A stretch of 64,000 nucleotides of DNA from Isochrysis galbana (lineage: Eukaryota; Haptophyta; Isochrysidales; Isochrysidaceae): assembly GCA_018136815.1 (NCBI GenBank), contig CM030940.1:722418-786417 (forward strand), read 5' to 3'. Below the pieces are notes generated by a model. It saw only the letters and a list, made by a program, of their open reading frames with translations. It ran no database searches and had not been told where the DNA came from. The stretch's first letter is position 1. Every line of letters starts with the position of its first letter. Below are positions 39,947-51,099 of the stretch, in pieces. Position numbers and translations under genes: made by a program.

Positions 39947-42274
39947 TCATCGCCTACCGGTGGCTTTCTTTGCAGCTTTTGCCTTACGTTCATTCATTTG
40001 TTGTTGCCACCTTTCGTGGTCAAAATAGTGCGCCATTTGCCTCCCGGCACGATCGGTAGGGAGGCCCTTGGCGGACCAGTATTGCTCCCCAGCCAAGTGT
40101 TCCGCGGTGAACTTGCCGGTTCTAGCGTTGAAGCTGCCGACCGTCACGTACTCCTCGTATTGTGGCCGGTGCAACGGCTGTGCCGGCAACATGCCGCACG
40201 TCCCCATTGTGGCACCATCATGGCCCGTCCCCGCATTCAAATGTGCTGTCGAGGAAGCCCACGCGCCCGAGGGGTCGGTGGAATAGATCTCATCACTACG
40301 AAGCGCTGCGGAACCCAAACCGGCAGTATGAATGTCGGCTGCGGCATGCAACGCGTTCCCCGTGAGCAAGGGAACGCTAGCCAGTGGCCGACTCGCGCTA
40401 CTTGCCTCAGACAGGTGCCGCACAAGAGTGGTAGGTGGGATCATACCGGCGGTGAACCATTGCTGAACGAGTGTCGCTGTGAACGGACCTTGCTGCGCGC
40501 CGGCGGCGTCAATGTAGTACCAGGACGGGGCCTCGCCGCCACCCGTATTGATCGATGGTAGCACAGCCGGAGGTGGGGGCGTGGAGCTAGACGTGGAGCT
40601 CAGCACACGGTCAAATGGCGTGGTCTCGTGAAGCGCGCTAAATTGCGCTCCCGCGCAAAGATGGGCACTAGGAAGCAGCGAGCCAGTCGTCGCTCTACCC
40701 TCAGCTGGGATGTGTGGCCGGACCATCCGAGTTGGCTTCAGGTGCCCCGCCCGTATCCAGTGCACAATCTTGGCGGCACTAAATGGCCCTTGGATGCGTC
40801 CACGGTCGTCCCAATACTCCCATAGGCTTGAGGCCTCAGTGAGGCTGAGCTCGTCTTGGGAGACGGCCACCGCCACACTGCCATGCTCACCACTTGGCGA
40901 GCCACATGTGCAGCAAGCGCGAGTCCCCTCACAGGCCTGCGGCGAGCAGCCTGCACAACTTGGACATGAGGCGACTGAGCCTGGCTGCTCGCAGCCATGG
41001 TTGCGAGTCGTCGAGGTTGAGTTTGGTGCAACTTGAACTGGCTTGGAAGGCAAAAAGGCCGCAAGCTCGTGCCAATCCGCGATGGGCCTCATCTGTGTAG
41101 CTTCCGCCGCGGATGCAGCAAGTTCTGACGCAGATGGCGCAGCCTCTGTTGACGAGATGGTGACCTCAGCTTCCGCACTGCGTACCTGAGACCCTGTACT
41201 TGTTGCAAACATGGCAACCACCTCAGAGGCATCCGCAGAGGCAAATGCCAGTTGGGGCTCAATGTCCCTCCTAACCAGCCTAGAAGCTAGGAATATTCCG
41301 CGTGCGATCCACCGTCCCATTCTAGAGGTAGGAAAAGGACCGCGCTCTACGCCAGCATCGTCGATGTAGTACCAAAGCGCTGGAGCTTCTTCAGCTGCCG
41401 TTGGTGCGGGGCAAGGAGCTGTGCAGAGCGTTGGTGGTTTGGTGCTTGCGGCGGGAGGCTGCGCGCCTTGTGGAGACGGTCCAAACGCTGCGCAGGCCTG
41501 CGCTACCCTTGCTCCTGTCTGCACCGAAGTTTCTTCTGCAGCACGAGCGGTGGCAGCGGCAGCAACCGTGGAGCTCCCACCACCAGTGGGAGCGACGGAC
41601 TGGCAGCACCTGGCCATGGCATGTCTGTGCGGCTCGCTCTCCTCTTCTATCTCACCAGCCGCTACACCGTCCCCCAAAACCGTTCTATCCACTCCTACCG
41701 CCTCTTCATTTTTGTCTGGCAGATTTACCGCGTCGCCGAGCTCTGGGAATGATGCCAGTGGAAGCAAGTCCGCCTCCTCCATCCCGGCCACCCCCCCACG
41801 GCGGTCGAACTGCAAGAATCCCGCGTTGAGCCAGGCCCGCATGTCCTCCGTCGAAAAAGGCCCCTGCATCCGCCCCGTGTCATCCAGATAGACCCAATCC
41901 AGTGCCTCACCTTCCCAGTCTGGTGGAGCAAGCTCACAGTCCGATGGCTCCGAGCTGTGCTCTGCGCCCAGATCAGTAGGTGTGCAGTTTGCATCATCCC
42001 CTGGAGCCGAATCAGATTGGCCAGAGTTCATCCGTTCAACCACGCGGCTGCCGTCGGCGCTATCAGCCAAGCTCTCAGAGACACACACTCCCTCGACCAC
42101 CAATGTCAGGAGAGGCCTAGCACAGGAGAGATCAAGCACAGGAGAGACCCTAGCACGGCGGCGTGCAGTGTGTAGCAACGAGGGGGTCTCTTCCTCTCTC
42201 CCCCCCACTCTCACCGAAAGAAGTGCTTCACACCGTCTTCTAATTTTGGCTTTTCGCCTATCTCGGATCGCCAC
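39947..42274 (-). CDS. Protein with four GYF domains, single exon
   Basis: An open frame of 775 residues. GYF domains bind proline-rich peptides, usually in splicing, mRNA decay or translation control proteins. Four copies occur at residues about 126-170 (DWVYLDDTGRMQGPFSTEDM), 299-345 (LWYYIDDAGVERGPFPTSRM), 484-525 (LWEYWDDRGRIQGPFSAAKI) and 584-625 (SWYYIDAAGAQQGPFTATLV), each with the W.Y.....G..QGPF...M..W core, joined by Ala/Ser/Glu-rich linkers. The C-terminus has a conserved-looking block (YVTVGSFNARTGKFTAEHLA, then RQMAHYFDHERWQQQMNER) and a Lys-rich end. The second copy has ERGPF instead of QGPF. The true start may be the internal Met at residue 82 (MNSGQSDSA). No introns found. Confidence 0.85.
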   Translation of the reverse strand: MAIRDRRKAKIRRRCEALLSVRVGGREEETPSLLHTARRRARVSPVLDLSCARPLLTLVVEGVCVSESLADSADGSRVVERMNSGQSDSAPGDDANCTPTDLGAEHSSEPSDCELAPPDWEGEALDWVYLDDTGRMQGPFSTEDMRAWLNAGFLQFDRRGGVAGMEEADLLPLASFPELGDAVNLPDKNEEAVGVDRTVLGDGVAAGEIEEESEPHRHAMARCCQSVAPTGGGSSTVAAAATARAAEETSVQTGARVAQACAAFGPSPQGAQPPAASTKPPTLCTAPCPAPTAAEEAPALWYYIDDAGVERGPFPTSRMGRWIARGIFLASRLVRRDIEPQLAFASADASEVVAMFATSTGSQVRSAEAEVTISSTEAAPSASELAASAAEATQMRPIADWHELAAFLPSKPVQVAPNSTSTTRNHGCEQPGSVASCPSCAGCSPQACEGTRACCTCGSPSGEHGSVAVAVSQDELSLTEASSLWEYWDDRGRIQGPFSAAKIVHWIRAGHLKPTRMVRPHIPAEGRATTGSLLPSAHLCAGAQFSALHETTPFDRVLSSTSSSTPPPPAVLPSINTGGGEAPSWYYIDAAGAQQGPFTATLVQQWFTAGMIPPTTLVRHLSEASSASRPLASVPLLTGNALHAAADIHTAGLGSAALRSDEIYSTDPSGAWASSTAHLNAGTGHDGATMGTCGMLPAQPLHRPQYEEYVTVGSFNARTGKFTAEHLAGEQYWSAKGLPTDRAGRQMAHYFDHERWQQQMNERKAKAAKKATGRR

Positions 42275-42560
42275 GGTGGCATCTTGGATGCTGGCTCCCT
42301 CCGTCCCGCCCTCCCGCCCGCCCTCTCTCGTTCACACTCTCCCTCTCTCCCTTCCTCCTTCCCACCTCCCTCATCTCTCCCTCCCTCTCCCTCCCTCTCC
42401 CTCCCTCTCTCTCCCTCTCCCTTTCTCCTTTCTCTCTCCCTCCCTCCCTCCCCCTCCCTCTCCGAGCCTCTCCCTCCCTTTCCTCTTTTCCTTCCTCCCT
42501 CTCCCTACTCTAGACTCTAGAGTTACTCTACTCTCTACTCTTCTACTCTAGCTCTAGAGG
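42275..42560 (-). promoter_or_regulatory. CT-rich tract upstream of the GYF gene
   Basis: On the plus strand 42300-42500 is CCCTCTCC/TCCC-rich, so the coding strand is polypurine, as upstream of several genes here. It is followed by CTAGAGTTACTCTACTC-type repeats (42510-42580). Probable promoter/5' UTR region of the GYF gene. Confidence 0.4.
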
Positions 42561-42853
42561 GAGCGCCCAAACACAAACTAGAGCTAGAGAGGTGTGCAAT
42601 CCTTAAAAAAAATCTGAAGATTCTGGCCTAACACCTACTACACAGTGGCAAAAAAGGGGGGTCCACCAACCACCGACCCTAAGTCGCGTTCCGTCAAAAG
42701 AGGGCCAGGTTATTATTTTTTTTACCCAGAGGTGCGTGTTTTCTTTTTCAACCAGTCTCCATTGTATTATTATCACAAAGATGAGTACAAAGCTAATCAA
42801 GGACGTGAGCATAGCAACTCCCCCCTTCCCCAAAACACACGGTAACCCCAAAG

Positions 42854-43075
42854 CTACTGAGTTTTCATCCTTTTCGTCTTTTTCTCGCACACCTCCTCCT
42901 CGATCTTATTCTCGATGTCGTTCTTCTGGCAGGCGACGATGTCGCTCGGCTGATCTTGGGTGGCGAGATCCGTGATGCGTGCGAGGACGGCCTCCTTGTT
43001 CTGCATGAAGAGTTTGCCAGCTGCTCGGCGCACTTGCACCATGGGATCCGCTTCAGCGTACGCGACCCTCAAGCC
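42854..43075 (-). pseudogene. Unidentified coding-like exon
   Basis: The minus strand reads GLRVAYAEADPMVQVRRAAG, then KLFMQNKEAVLARITDLATQ and a Glu/Lys-rich end closing KRMKTQ and a stop. GC3 is high, as in real genes. Upstream, the same frame continues in a GC-rich region of uncertain coding status. No family recognised. May be the last exon of a small gene whose other exons lie in 43075-43450, or a relic. Confidence 0.3.
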
Positions 43076-44762
43076 ACTACAGCTCGACTCGGTCGTTGCA
43101 CAGTCGAGAGGTCTTGCGCAACCTCTGCTTCGGCCAGAGGGGTTGTGTCGTCCCAGGGGCGTGTCGGCGTCATGCGCGCGGCGCAGCGCGGCAGCGTTGG
43201 CGTTGTGCGCGCGCCCGCCTTTGTTGCTGACTCTTTTTGTTATAACCTTTTTTTTTTGATTTTCGCACACAGAGTTGCGCACTATACATACACGCAGGTG
43301 GGAGAGAGAGAGAGAGAGTCCAGGGGCCGAAATTCACAATGAGCCGTTTTCGCCACCGCCCCGCCGCCGCCATTCCGGCACCCGCGATCAGTTGACGACG
43401 AAGGGTTCGGTGGGTCCGCCGCACTCCACATTTTTCCTCCACGTGGGGCGCTTGGCTTCACACTTGCTGCAGAGCACCGCAGCACCGCATGCTGAATGTG
43501 GTAGCAAAAGTAAGCAAAGACAAGCTCCGCAGAGTTGGTCATGGGGAGAGCTAAGGTTGAATGGGATGTGGAGATGGTTTGCTTCAGGTGATGGGATGTC
43601 TCATAAGCTCACCATAGGCTATAATGGAGGCATGATCGGCAGAGTCCTAGAAATCCAAGAATTTTCTAGGACGTGGTCCTAGTTTCTAGGACGGAATACG
43701 GAATTTTTTGTCCGAGAGGCTTGTTGCTAAGTGTTGTTCTTGTTCAGAATCTGAACAGTGTTCAGCGCTTAACGTTAAGCAGCTCTAGTTGCAACTGGGC
43801 CTGCATGCATGTAGTATGTAGTAGTGTAATAGTAACGGTTGGTCTACATCTCCCATACCCATGTACGCGTCGGCGCGCCACTACTCGCCCAGCGCAGTTT
43901 CTGCTGTTGTCTGTTGTGTGATCGCATGGGGTATAGGGGGCTGACTACGGCTCACCATTGAGCATCCTGCTCCCTTATGTCCACCACCAAGCCCAGTAGA
44001 CTGACCATGCACTTCGATGGCCCAATCTCCAATCTGACTCGTCATTTATGAGGCATAGAACCTGGAAGGACACCCCTACCAGGAATCGGACCCCCCCTCC
44101 CCGTGGGCTGTGGGCTGTTCCGATGAGGGCACGCGCACTCTCACAAGGCGTCGTAAATGATGGAACCCCATGATATTTTTGTACCTCTTGCCTGCAGGGC
44201 ATCCCCATGGGCCCGGATCAAGTTTTGGGGGGGGCTCTAGAGACAAAAAATACATTAGGGGAGGGGGAAGGACATGCCAGTAGAGGAATGGGCCGCCCAC
44301 GTAGTACTCACCCCCCCTAAAAAAGTGAACGCGCGTATTATTTTTACCACCTACTTGTACCGGTTTACCGGTCCTCGCGGACTCCTTTTCTGTCAACTTT
44401 CCTCTCGCCTCCGTTCCCTGTAAGGTAGGCGCCCTGCCTTTCTTTGTCGGCCCCGACAACAGCCCCCCCCCTCCCCCCCCTTCCCCCCTCGGCGGAAAGA
44501 AAGCCCGGGACCTCCCCCCCCCTCCCCCCCCCCTCACGGGTCCGGACCCTCCCTGGTCCGAAAAGCCGGCTCTCACGCTACCAGTGCCAACTACTTTTCA
44601 GACTGACAGGACTCTCCCTACTACTACAGTAGTCTAGTGTCTAGTCTCAAGTCGAGGTCCACAGAGTTTGGTTTCACGGCTGTGCGCTGCTGCGTGCGCC
44701 GCGAAGGACACCACCGACCTTCGCTTGACACAGGCTACGAATCATCGAAGCACATCGAGCAC
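43076..44762. other. Spacer, no gene recognised
   Basis: GA run at 43303-43318, a TTCTAGGACG direct duplication at 43665-43690, G- and C-rich tracts at 44225-44270 and 44460-44540. Frames here lack domains. The region just before 44763 must contain the promoter of the next gene; an upstream non-coding or short coding exon is possible. Confidence 0.4.
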
Positions 44763-47700
44763 ATGCACACCCGTCATCGGCAAGAGGCAGAATTCGGGCT
44801 TGTCGCTCTGGGTACGACAAGCCAATACTCGCACGAGGACGGTTCAAGTGCATGCACCTCCATCGCAATCGTTGCTGCCGTTGAGCTTCTTCGCCGACGA
44901 GCAATCAATGGTCCAACCCTAGGATTGGAAAGTAATCCCTCTGCGCGAAAGTGTCAGCAACTCATCGACGACGATATCGTTGCTCGGGGCGTGGAGGCAT
45001 ATAAGTCCATCCTTAGACAAAGGAGATCCAAAGATGTCGCCATGCAACATTGCGCGTTTGACGAATGCTGGCAGGTGAATGAACCCCGCAACCGCAATCA
45101 GCAAATGCATCGAGGATACTTTGCACCTACCCCCGCCCTAAAGGCATGATTCTTCTACGGCATTGCTCATATCCTCCCTCTTCGCTGTTTTGGCCTCGGG
45201 CTGTTTGCTGAACTGCAGGACCTTCGTGGGAACTTTGATGTCCACACAGGGATTCTTTCTTCCGTCGAGAGCACAGGCTCGATTTTCGGTACGATTGATG
45301 AACAAGCTCGGGCAACTGCAGGTTTGTTTCATATTCGCATGCTCGGACAAATTAGCTCAGCTAATGCCCGTCGTCCTTGCTCTTGCTCTTACAGATCGAT
45401 TCGAGAGGATGATCTCTTCATGTGAGGGCTCGGCATTTGTGATCACCAAACCGCCGGAGACGATCGCGATTCTTGTTGGAGCATCAAGCTCAGTCGTCTC
45501 GCCATCTTTCCTATTCGATTCTCATGCTCGTCCTGGCTTATTTGACCAGGCTCATCTGCTGCAATTCGATTCGATCGCGGACATGTGCAATGAGTTGAGT
45601 AGGCGACTGCCCTATACCGACGTCAAGGAATTTGGAAATGAGCAGAATGCAACTATCAATCAATGGGAGGCAAACGGACTGAGGCTGAATGCGGACGTCA
45701 GTGCGCTCAGGGAAACTGGCACTGACATGTTCTGCGACCCGAAGTCTTTCGATCTGGGCTCTCTCAGTGGCTCCTGGATTTCGACATTCGACGATTGCGA
45801 GGTTGAGATATCTGCTGACACCAGGGGAAGGATTCACATCGACGGCGATGATCTACCACAGTTTCGAATCACTATTGTTGAGGGCTACCACTACAGTTGT
45901 GACGGCGGACAACGCCATCCTCTTCCTTGTGATGAGCAGAGCCGCGCCAGCAAAGCGCTCGTTGCCCTCGAAGACTGCAAAGGGACCGTCCACTATACCC
46001 TATGCGATCTGTTAAAGACAGCCGATGGCAAGATTTCTGAGGCTACATGGAAGGCGAACGATTTTTGGTTGCCGCCCCATATAATGCAATGGGAACGCTG
46101 GACTGTATGTATTTCCAGAGACGACGAGTCAGAAACCTCGGCAGTGGTCGATAGCATGCGCAGCAACGATGCGCATGGAGCAACCACACGTAAAGCTCTC
46201 GCCTCCGCCGCCGGGTGTGACGTCCTTGCGCCGGAAGGGCTTTCCAGTAGGTGCAGCTCGTCACAGTCCAATCCGCATACGGCAGGCAGCAGAATGCTCA
46301 ATTGCTTTCGAAAGTGCTTCAATTTGCCCCGGACACCCACGTCCTCGACTTCTCCAGCTGACGATGCTTCCATGGCCGAGGGCGATAGGGATGGTCAGCA
46401 GACAGCCGATCCCACATGGTCTAGACCAGTCAACACGACTGGAACGGCTGAGGTGAGCCGAAAGTTGAATCTCGACGTCCAATTAGAGCATCGATCCATA
46501 AGCACTTGTGTCACGAAAGACACGCCACTGCCGCCATGCGGCAGCGTCCAGCTTCGCCAAGACAACAGACCGGCCAATCAGCCCGGATCAACCGTTTTCG
46601 CCACTGTCAATAGCGGCGATGAAAACTCGGAGCAAGACAAATCGCACAGTGCCGACTCCGCGCCTCAACGACAGCCCTCAGCGACGTGTGAGGAAGCGAT
46701 CTCATGCGATACCAAACAAGAGCGTGTTGACACTGGCTGCCCGGCATATCAAGCACTCTCTGCGCCTGACCAAGATTCATTCGAAACGCGTACTGGTACC
46801 GCCGACAGCGCGCCGACATCGACTATAAGCAGAGAAGACAGTTTCCACACCGCCGCAAGCTGTGACATGGTTGGTGTTTCGCGCCAGGCTTCAGGGTCGC
46901 GTAGGCAGTCAGCGGCACTTCGACAGCATGCTCTGCTGGCATCTGTCAATGAGCTCGATGACTTGTGCTGTTCAATCACGAAGGAGCTGATGGCGGATCC
47001 CGTCATCGCCGCCGATGGTCATTGTTACGAGAGAGAAATGATAAGTAGGCACATACAGGTATCGCTTTCTGCATACACACGAATCACGCGACCAGCTGTC
47101 CAATCCACATCGCTGAACACGCTCGCGAACGCAAGCTCCACGGACAAATTTATACTTCGGGTGCACGCCCCTCTTGGATGCGGTTAACCAAAAGAATTAC
47201 TACTATACTGTTCTCTTTCCTGTAAGGTGCAACTAGAGGAAATGCGGTTGGCGAACACGCCACGTGATGTCGAATGTGAACGTCGTGACGACGAGTGTTG
47301 TCAAGGCAGCGCGCGGAGACGCTTCATATCCTCGCCTACGACCAATGACGAGTTGAGACATACCCTCCTGACGCCAGTGCATAACTTGGTCTCGATCATT
47401 GAATCATGGATCGAAAATGGACGCATTGGCGAAGCGGCCGCCAGTGAATGGCGTGCACGGAGAGAAGAGGTCTGTTCGAATCGCCGCGCACAGATGGAAG
47501 CTCGCGCAGCAGAACCTCCCTTGGGGGCCCTCTTAGGCGCAGGTCGCATACAAGGTTGGCTTGCATGTCAAGATGTTGGCGGCATTACCCTGCCGCGTCT
47601 GCAACGATATCTGGTTCTTGTCATGGACCGTCTGCTCATGTACAACTCTGACAGTACGCCGGAGGCGAGCTTTGACTTGACTCATTCAACCCGGGTGGTC

Positions 47701-49475
47701 ATGGAAGGCGAGTGGCTGGTAGTTAGCACGCCAGCTGACGTAGAAGGCGAGATCGGCCATGTCCTTAGACTCACCATAGACACTGAGAAAGATCCACATG
47801 CGGATCTCAGCCAATGGCTACAGCTAATCCAGGATGCAATCAGTCATCAACCACCGCCATATCAAGCGAGTGCAATGCACGTTCGCATCTTTGGTGTTCC
47901 GGAGGAAGGGCCAACAGGATTTACCGGCCTTGCCGTCGCCGTATGCGCGGCAGCCGATCTTGATTGTGCCGTGTCTATAAGCCCCATCTGCGCGATTGAT
48001 GGCTGCCACGAGAACGCCCAGGTACATTGCAGCCGCTGTGGTCGAATGGTGTGTAAGTCGTGCGGGGACTATTCAGTTTTTTCATTCCAGGAGACCGTCG
48101 CCGGCCGGCGTCGGAACTTCAAAGTTCCCCGACGGTTTCGAATGTGCTGCGAATGCATCGAGGACGCCATCGGTCGCATTGAAGAAAATACAGTGTCGCA
48201 GATGGAGGTGAAGGCGTGCGCAATGTTGACATCTAAGCTGGACGCCTTTGAGGAAAGGCTGTGCCGCGAGGGCATAGCTCGGGCCCGTGAACACCTTAAA
48301 TATTCGTTTGAGCAGCGTGAGGCCAGAGCAGCTGAACTCCATGCCATGAAGATTCGACGCATGCAGCGGCGACTCGAACGAGAAGAGGCGGCTGTCCAAG
48401 CTCTAGTGTCTGATCCCATCATCGCGGCGAGTCGCCTCAATGAGTTGCAATTGCAACGTGATGCACTGAATGAACAACGGCAGATGGAAGTGGATGAAGA
48501 AGCACTCCTCAGGCTGACTGCAGAGATTTCCGCTTTCGATGCACAACTAGAGGAGGCTGATAGACATCTGCAACGGCTAGTAGAGCAATCTTCAGCTGAC
48601 CCATCTCCGCAGCAGGCTTCACGGCAACACGATGAGGAGGCCTCGCAGGAGTCCTCTATTGAGGACGATGAGCTGGAAGAATTTGTACCGGCACGCGAAT
48701 TGAGCGAAACGGACGTCACGTCGCGAGGGGATGGACCATCTTGTTTGCTTCTCGGGCTCTGTCTTCCCTCTGAGCGCGGATTAGAACGACAGGTCGGCGA
48801 GCACCGCTATGCCCGGTGCGACAGTCGTGATATTGTTTTGGTGCATGTCGAATCTTATTCCTTGCTACCGTTCACATACTCACTAGGACCGTCAAGTTGC
48901 TTGCTTCACAGGCACGGATCCGCAACCAAATCCGTTTGGCAGTGGCTGAGGACCGCGTTGCACACGACGAGGATGCTGCCCGCAAAGCAGATATCCGTGC
49001 GTCCGAGCTCGACGACATGCGAGGTCGATTGCGGCAAGTCATTGCTCAAGCCGGGCAGGCGCAGGAAGTAGCACGCATGGCCGAGCAAGAGTTGCGCGAG
49101 CGTGAGCGCCGTGATGAGCATGAACGTCGCAGACAAGCAGCAGCGGAAGAACAACGACGGCTGCAGCGTGAGCAGGAGGAGCAAGAGCGCGAGCAACGAG
49201 CAGAGAGGGAGCGTCGACGACGAGAGGCAGCTGAGCGGCAGCTTGCCGCCGATCAGGAAGTGGAGCGATATTTGCAAGAACGTGGTGCTATTCGCGGGGA
49301 CTTCCGCATGTGCCGCCAATGCCGATCCGGACCGTACGAGAACAAGGCGTGCCGCGATTTGCAGCTGCACAATAACGAAGATGGTGGCAACCTGAATCAG
49401 TGCAAGAATTGCCAGTGGTTTAGTTCTGATTGGCACGACTGGCTAGAGTGGGACGGAACATTTGGCCCGCACTAA
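44763..49475 (+). CDS. Protease-like/U-box/PH/FYVE-like/coiled-coil protein, 5 exons
   Basis: Proposed exons 44763-45074, 45219-45321, 45395-47058, 47227-48792, 48912-49475; phases join, 1,402 residues. N-terminal domain (about 11-215): EDGSSACTSIAIVAAVELL with Cys31, DDDIVARGVEAY, then AFVITKPPETIAILVG, FLFDSHARP with Asp180/His182 and HLLQFDSIADMCNEL. The Cys...FDSH layout suggests a papain-like or herpesvirus-tegument-type deubiquitinase fold (inference). A small beta-rich segment follows (LSGSWISTFDDCEVEI). The U-box (about 655-770) reads CCSITKELMADPVIAADGHC, YEREMISRHIQ and, after the intron, SPTTNDELRHTLLTPVHNLV; U-boxes bind E2 enzymes. A PH domain (about 800-905) and a Cys/His-rich FYVE/B-box-like finger (about 945-1010; CSRCGRMVCKSCG) follow, then two long coiled coils and a C-terminal Cys-rich motif (RMCRQCRSGPYENKAC ... 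NQCKNCQWFSSDWHDWLEWD). Probably a membrane-associated ubiquitin-system protein. The start could lie further upstream. Confidence 0.75.
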
Positions 49476-49750
49476 ATGTTGGTAGTGGTGGTAGGAGTAG
49501 TGTGGATGGAGTTGTGGATCTTTACCAGCCAAGATATGAACACGGCAGGTGGGGAGGGTGTTGGATCCAGAGTACTTCCACAATACTCTAGACGGATCCG
49601 ATGGCTTGTGTGTCTTTTAACTTTAGGATGGGCATTGTTTCTTGAGGGGTGATCGCCGTTTACTTCGGGACTCTTCTTTGTTCTTTGTGGCTTCGTTTCG
49701 GTTGGCTGCATTCTTCTCCTTCTCCGGACCCGTTTCTTTGATTGTGGCGC
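49476..49750. other. 3' spacer of the U-box gene
   Basis: No gene seen; presumed 3' UTR and spacer before the dispersed repeat. Confidence 0.4.
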
Positions 49751-50180
49751 AACTAAGTTTATACTTGGTTGACCCATGGGGGGGGCACGAGCCCCCCCTC
49801 TCTCCACTCCTCCCCTGCCATGGGGGAGGAATCACCCATCCTCCTGGCATGCCTGATGGCTTGCCGGGAGGAGACTGCCCTACTGACCCGCTCGCCTTCC
49901 CCACAGGCTCGCCCCATTCGCCCGTCCTGTCCAGTCGTGGCCAGCCCATTGCTCCAACCCCCCCTCCCCCCCTGGTCGATAGGCAGACAGGTGCAGCGTG
50001 GGGGCCCCAAACAAAGGCTCAGGAGCGCCAGCGAGGGAGAGGCAGGTGACGCAGGTGAGGCCAGGGCCCAGCCCCAGCCTCCCCTGCCGCCCCCTGAACT
50101 GGTCTCTATCTAGGAGCCTCCAGGGCCGCCAGAGGGCAGCTGGAGGCCTGCCGCAGGCGCGCCATCGCGCGTGCCGCAGG
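49751..50180 (+). repeat. 430-bp dispersed repeat, copy 1
   Basis: Begins AACTAAGTTTATACTTGGTT, contains GCCATGGGGGAGGAA and GGCATGCCTGATGGCTTGCC, ends GCCATCGCGCGTGCCGCAGG. The same order recurs at 54806-55214 at high identity with small gaps. Internal pieces also match 1800-1920 and 15110-15240 in reverse orientation. Gly/Pro-rich frames on both strands are not real genes. Confidence 0.8.
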
Positions 50181-50445
50181 CCCCCGGTGCTTTTTCCCGG
50201 AGAGTCGCCCGACGTAGGTCGGTCCGCCTCAATGGGTTTTCCCTCATTTTAACTTGCGGGGAGTTAGAATGGGAGCCGGGGGCTTGCGAGGGGGGAGATG
50301 TGGAGGGGTGCATAGGTGTATGTATCTGTGGCAACAAAACGCGCCAAGGTGTACGGGCAGGTGCGCTGAGGGCTGTCGTGTTAGTACCGGGCTAGTGAGA
50401 GTAGTGGTACTAATGCTCAGTTAGATTATTGTTGAGAGGGAATTT
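50181..50445 (-). repeat. hAT-linked repeat, inverted copy of 14628-14850
   Basis: 50180-50398 is the reverse complement of 14628-14850. It ends with the 23-bp hAT terminal motif at 50376-50398, immediately followed by GTAGTGGTACTAATGCTCAG, the same sequence found next to the hAT relic at 14604. Confidence 0.7.
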
Positions 50446-50868
50446 GTGGTCTTCCAAAGCGGCCAAGGCGCCTTCTCACGACCATCGGCACTCGAAAATG
50501 CTAAGGTGATGGAGCAATCTCAATGGTGGACTATCTATGGTAAGCACGTTCCGTTGCTTGCAACTTTGGCGCAAACTGTCCTATCACAACCTGCAGCGGT
50601 GTCCGCTGTTGAACGAAATTGGTCGGTTACGGACAAATTCACTCTCAATCTCGGTCGAGCATGCGCCATGATGTCGCAGATAAGCTCGTCTATTGTCACG
50701 AATCGATGCATGTGCAGATGCGTGTGCAAAGCGTTGGATGGTCTCCAGATGTTGCAAATTGCAAAGTGGGACAGCGACAGCGATGATGATAGCGACGCCG
50801 AGGACGATTGGCTTGGCGATGAGGCTGTGAGTCCAAGTGAGGAGCAGTTGCGCACGCTCCTTATTTGA
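50446..50868 (+). pseudogene. hAT transposase C-terminal relic
   Basis: The plus frame includes QWWTIYGKHVPLLATLAQTV, then LSQPAAVSAVERNWSVTDKF and a helical segment ending in an acidic tail (DSDSDDDSDAEDDW). This is the hAT dimerisation pattern with A.SA.ERNWS. About 140 residues; no DDE core. Same arrangement with the terminal motif as the relic at 14221-14604. Confidence 0.75.
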
Positions 50869-51099
50869 GAAATTGAGAAAGAGTATCCACTATATCGTCA
50901 CTGGCGCGGCGCCGCCGCGGCGCCGCGGCGCCGCATCCGTTGCCCGTAAGCCACCGCACAAACACGGAAGAAAAAACGGAGGGGGTTTGAAACACGGCAA
51001 AACACGGCCGTGTTTGACCTTGGTAGAAACACGGTGAAAACGTGTTTCCCAGCTAGGGACCGGGCTAGAGATAACTCCGGGGTCGTCTCTGGTCTCTGG
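50869..51099. other. Spacer
   Basis: GGCGCCGC-type palindromes at 50905-50935 and repeated ACACGG/CCGTGTTT words at 50960-51045. No gene. Confidence 0.4.
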
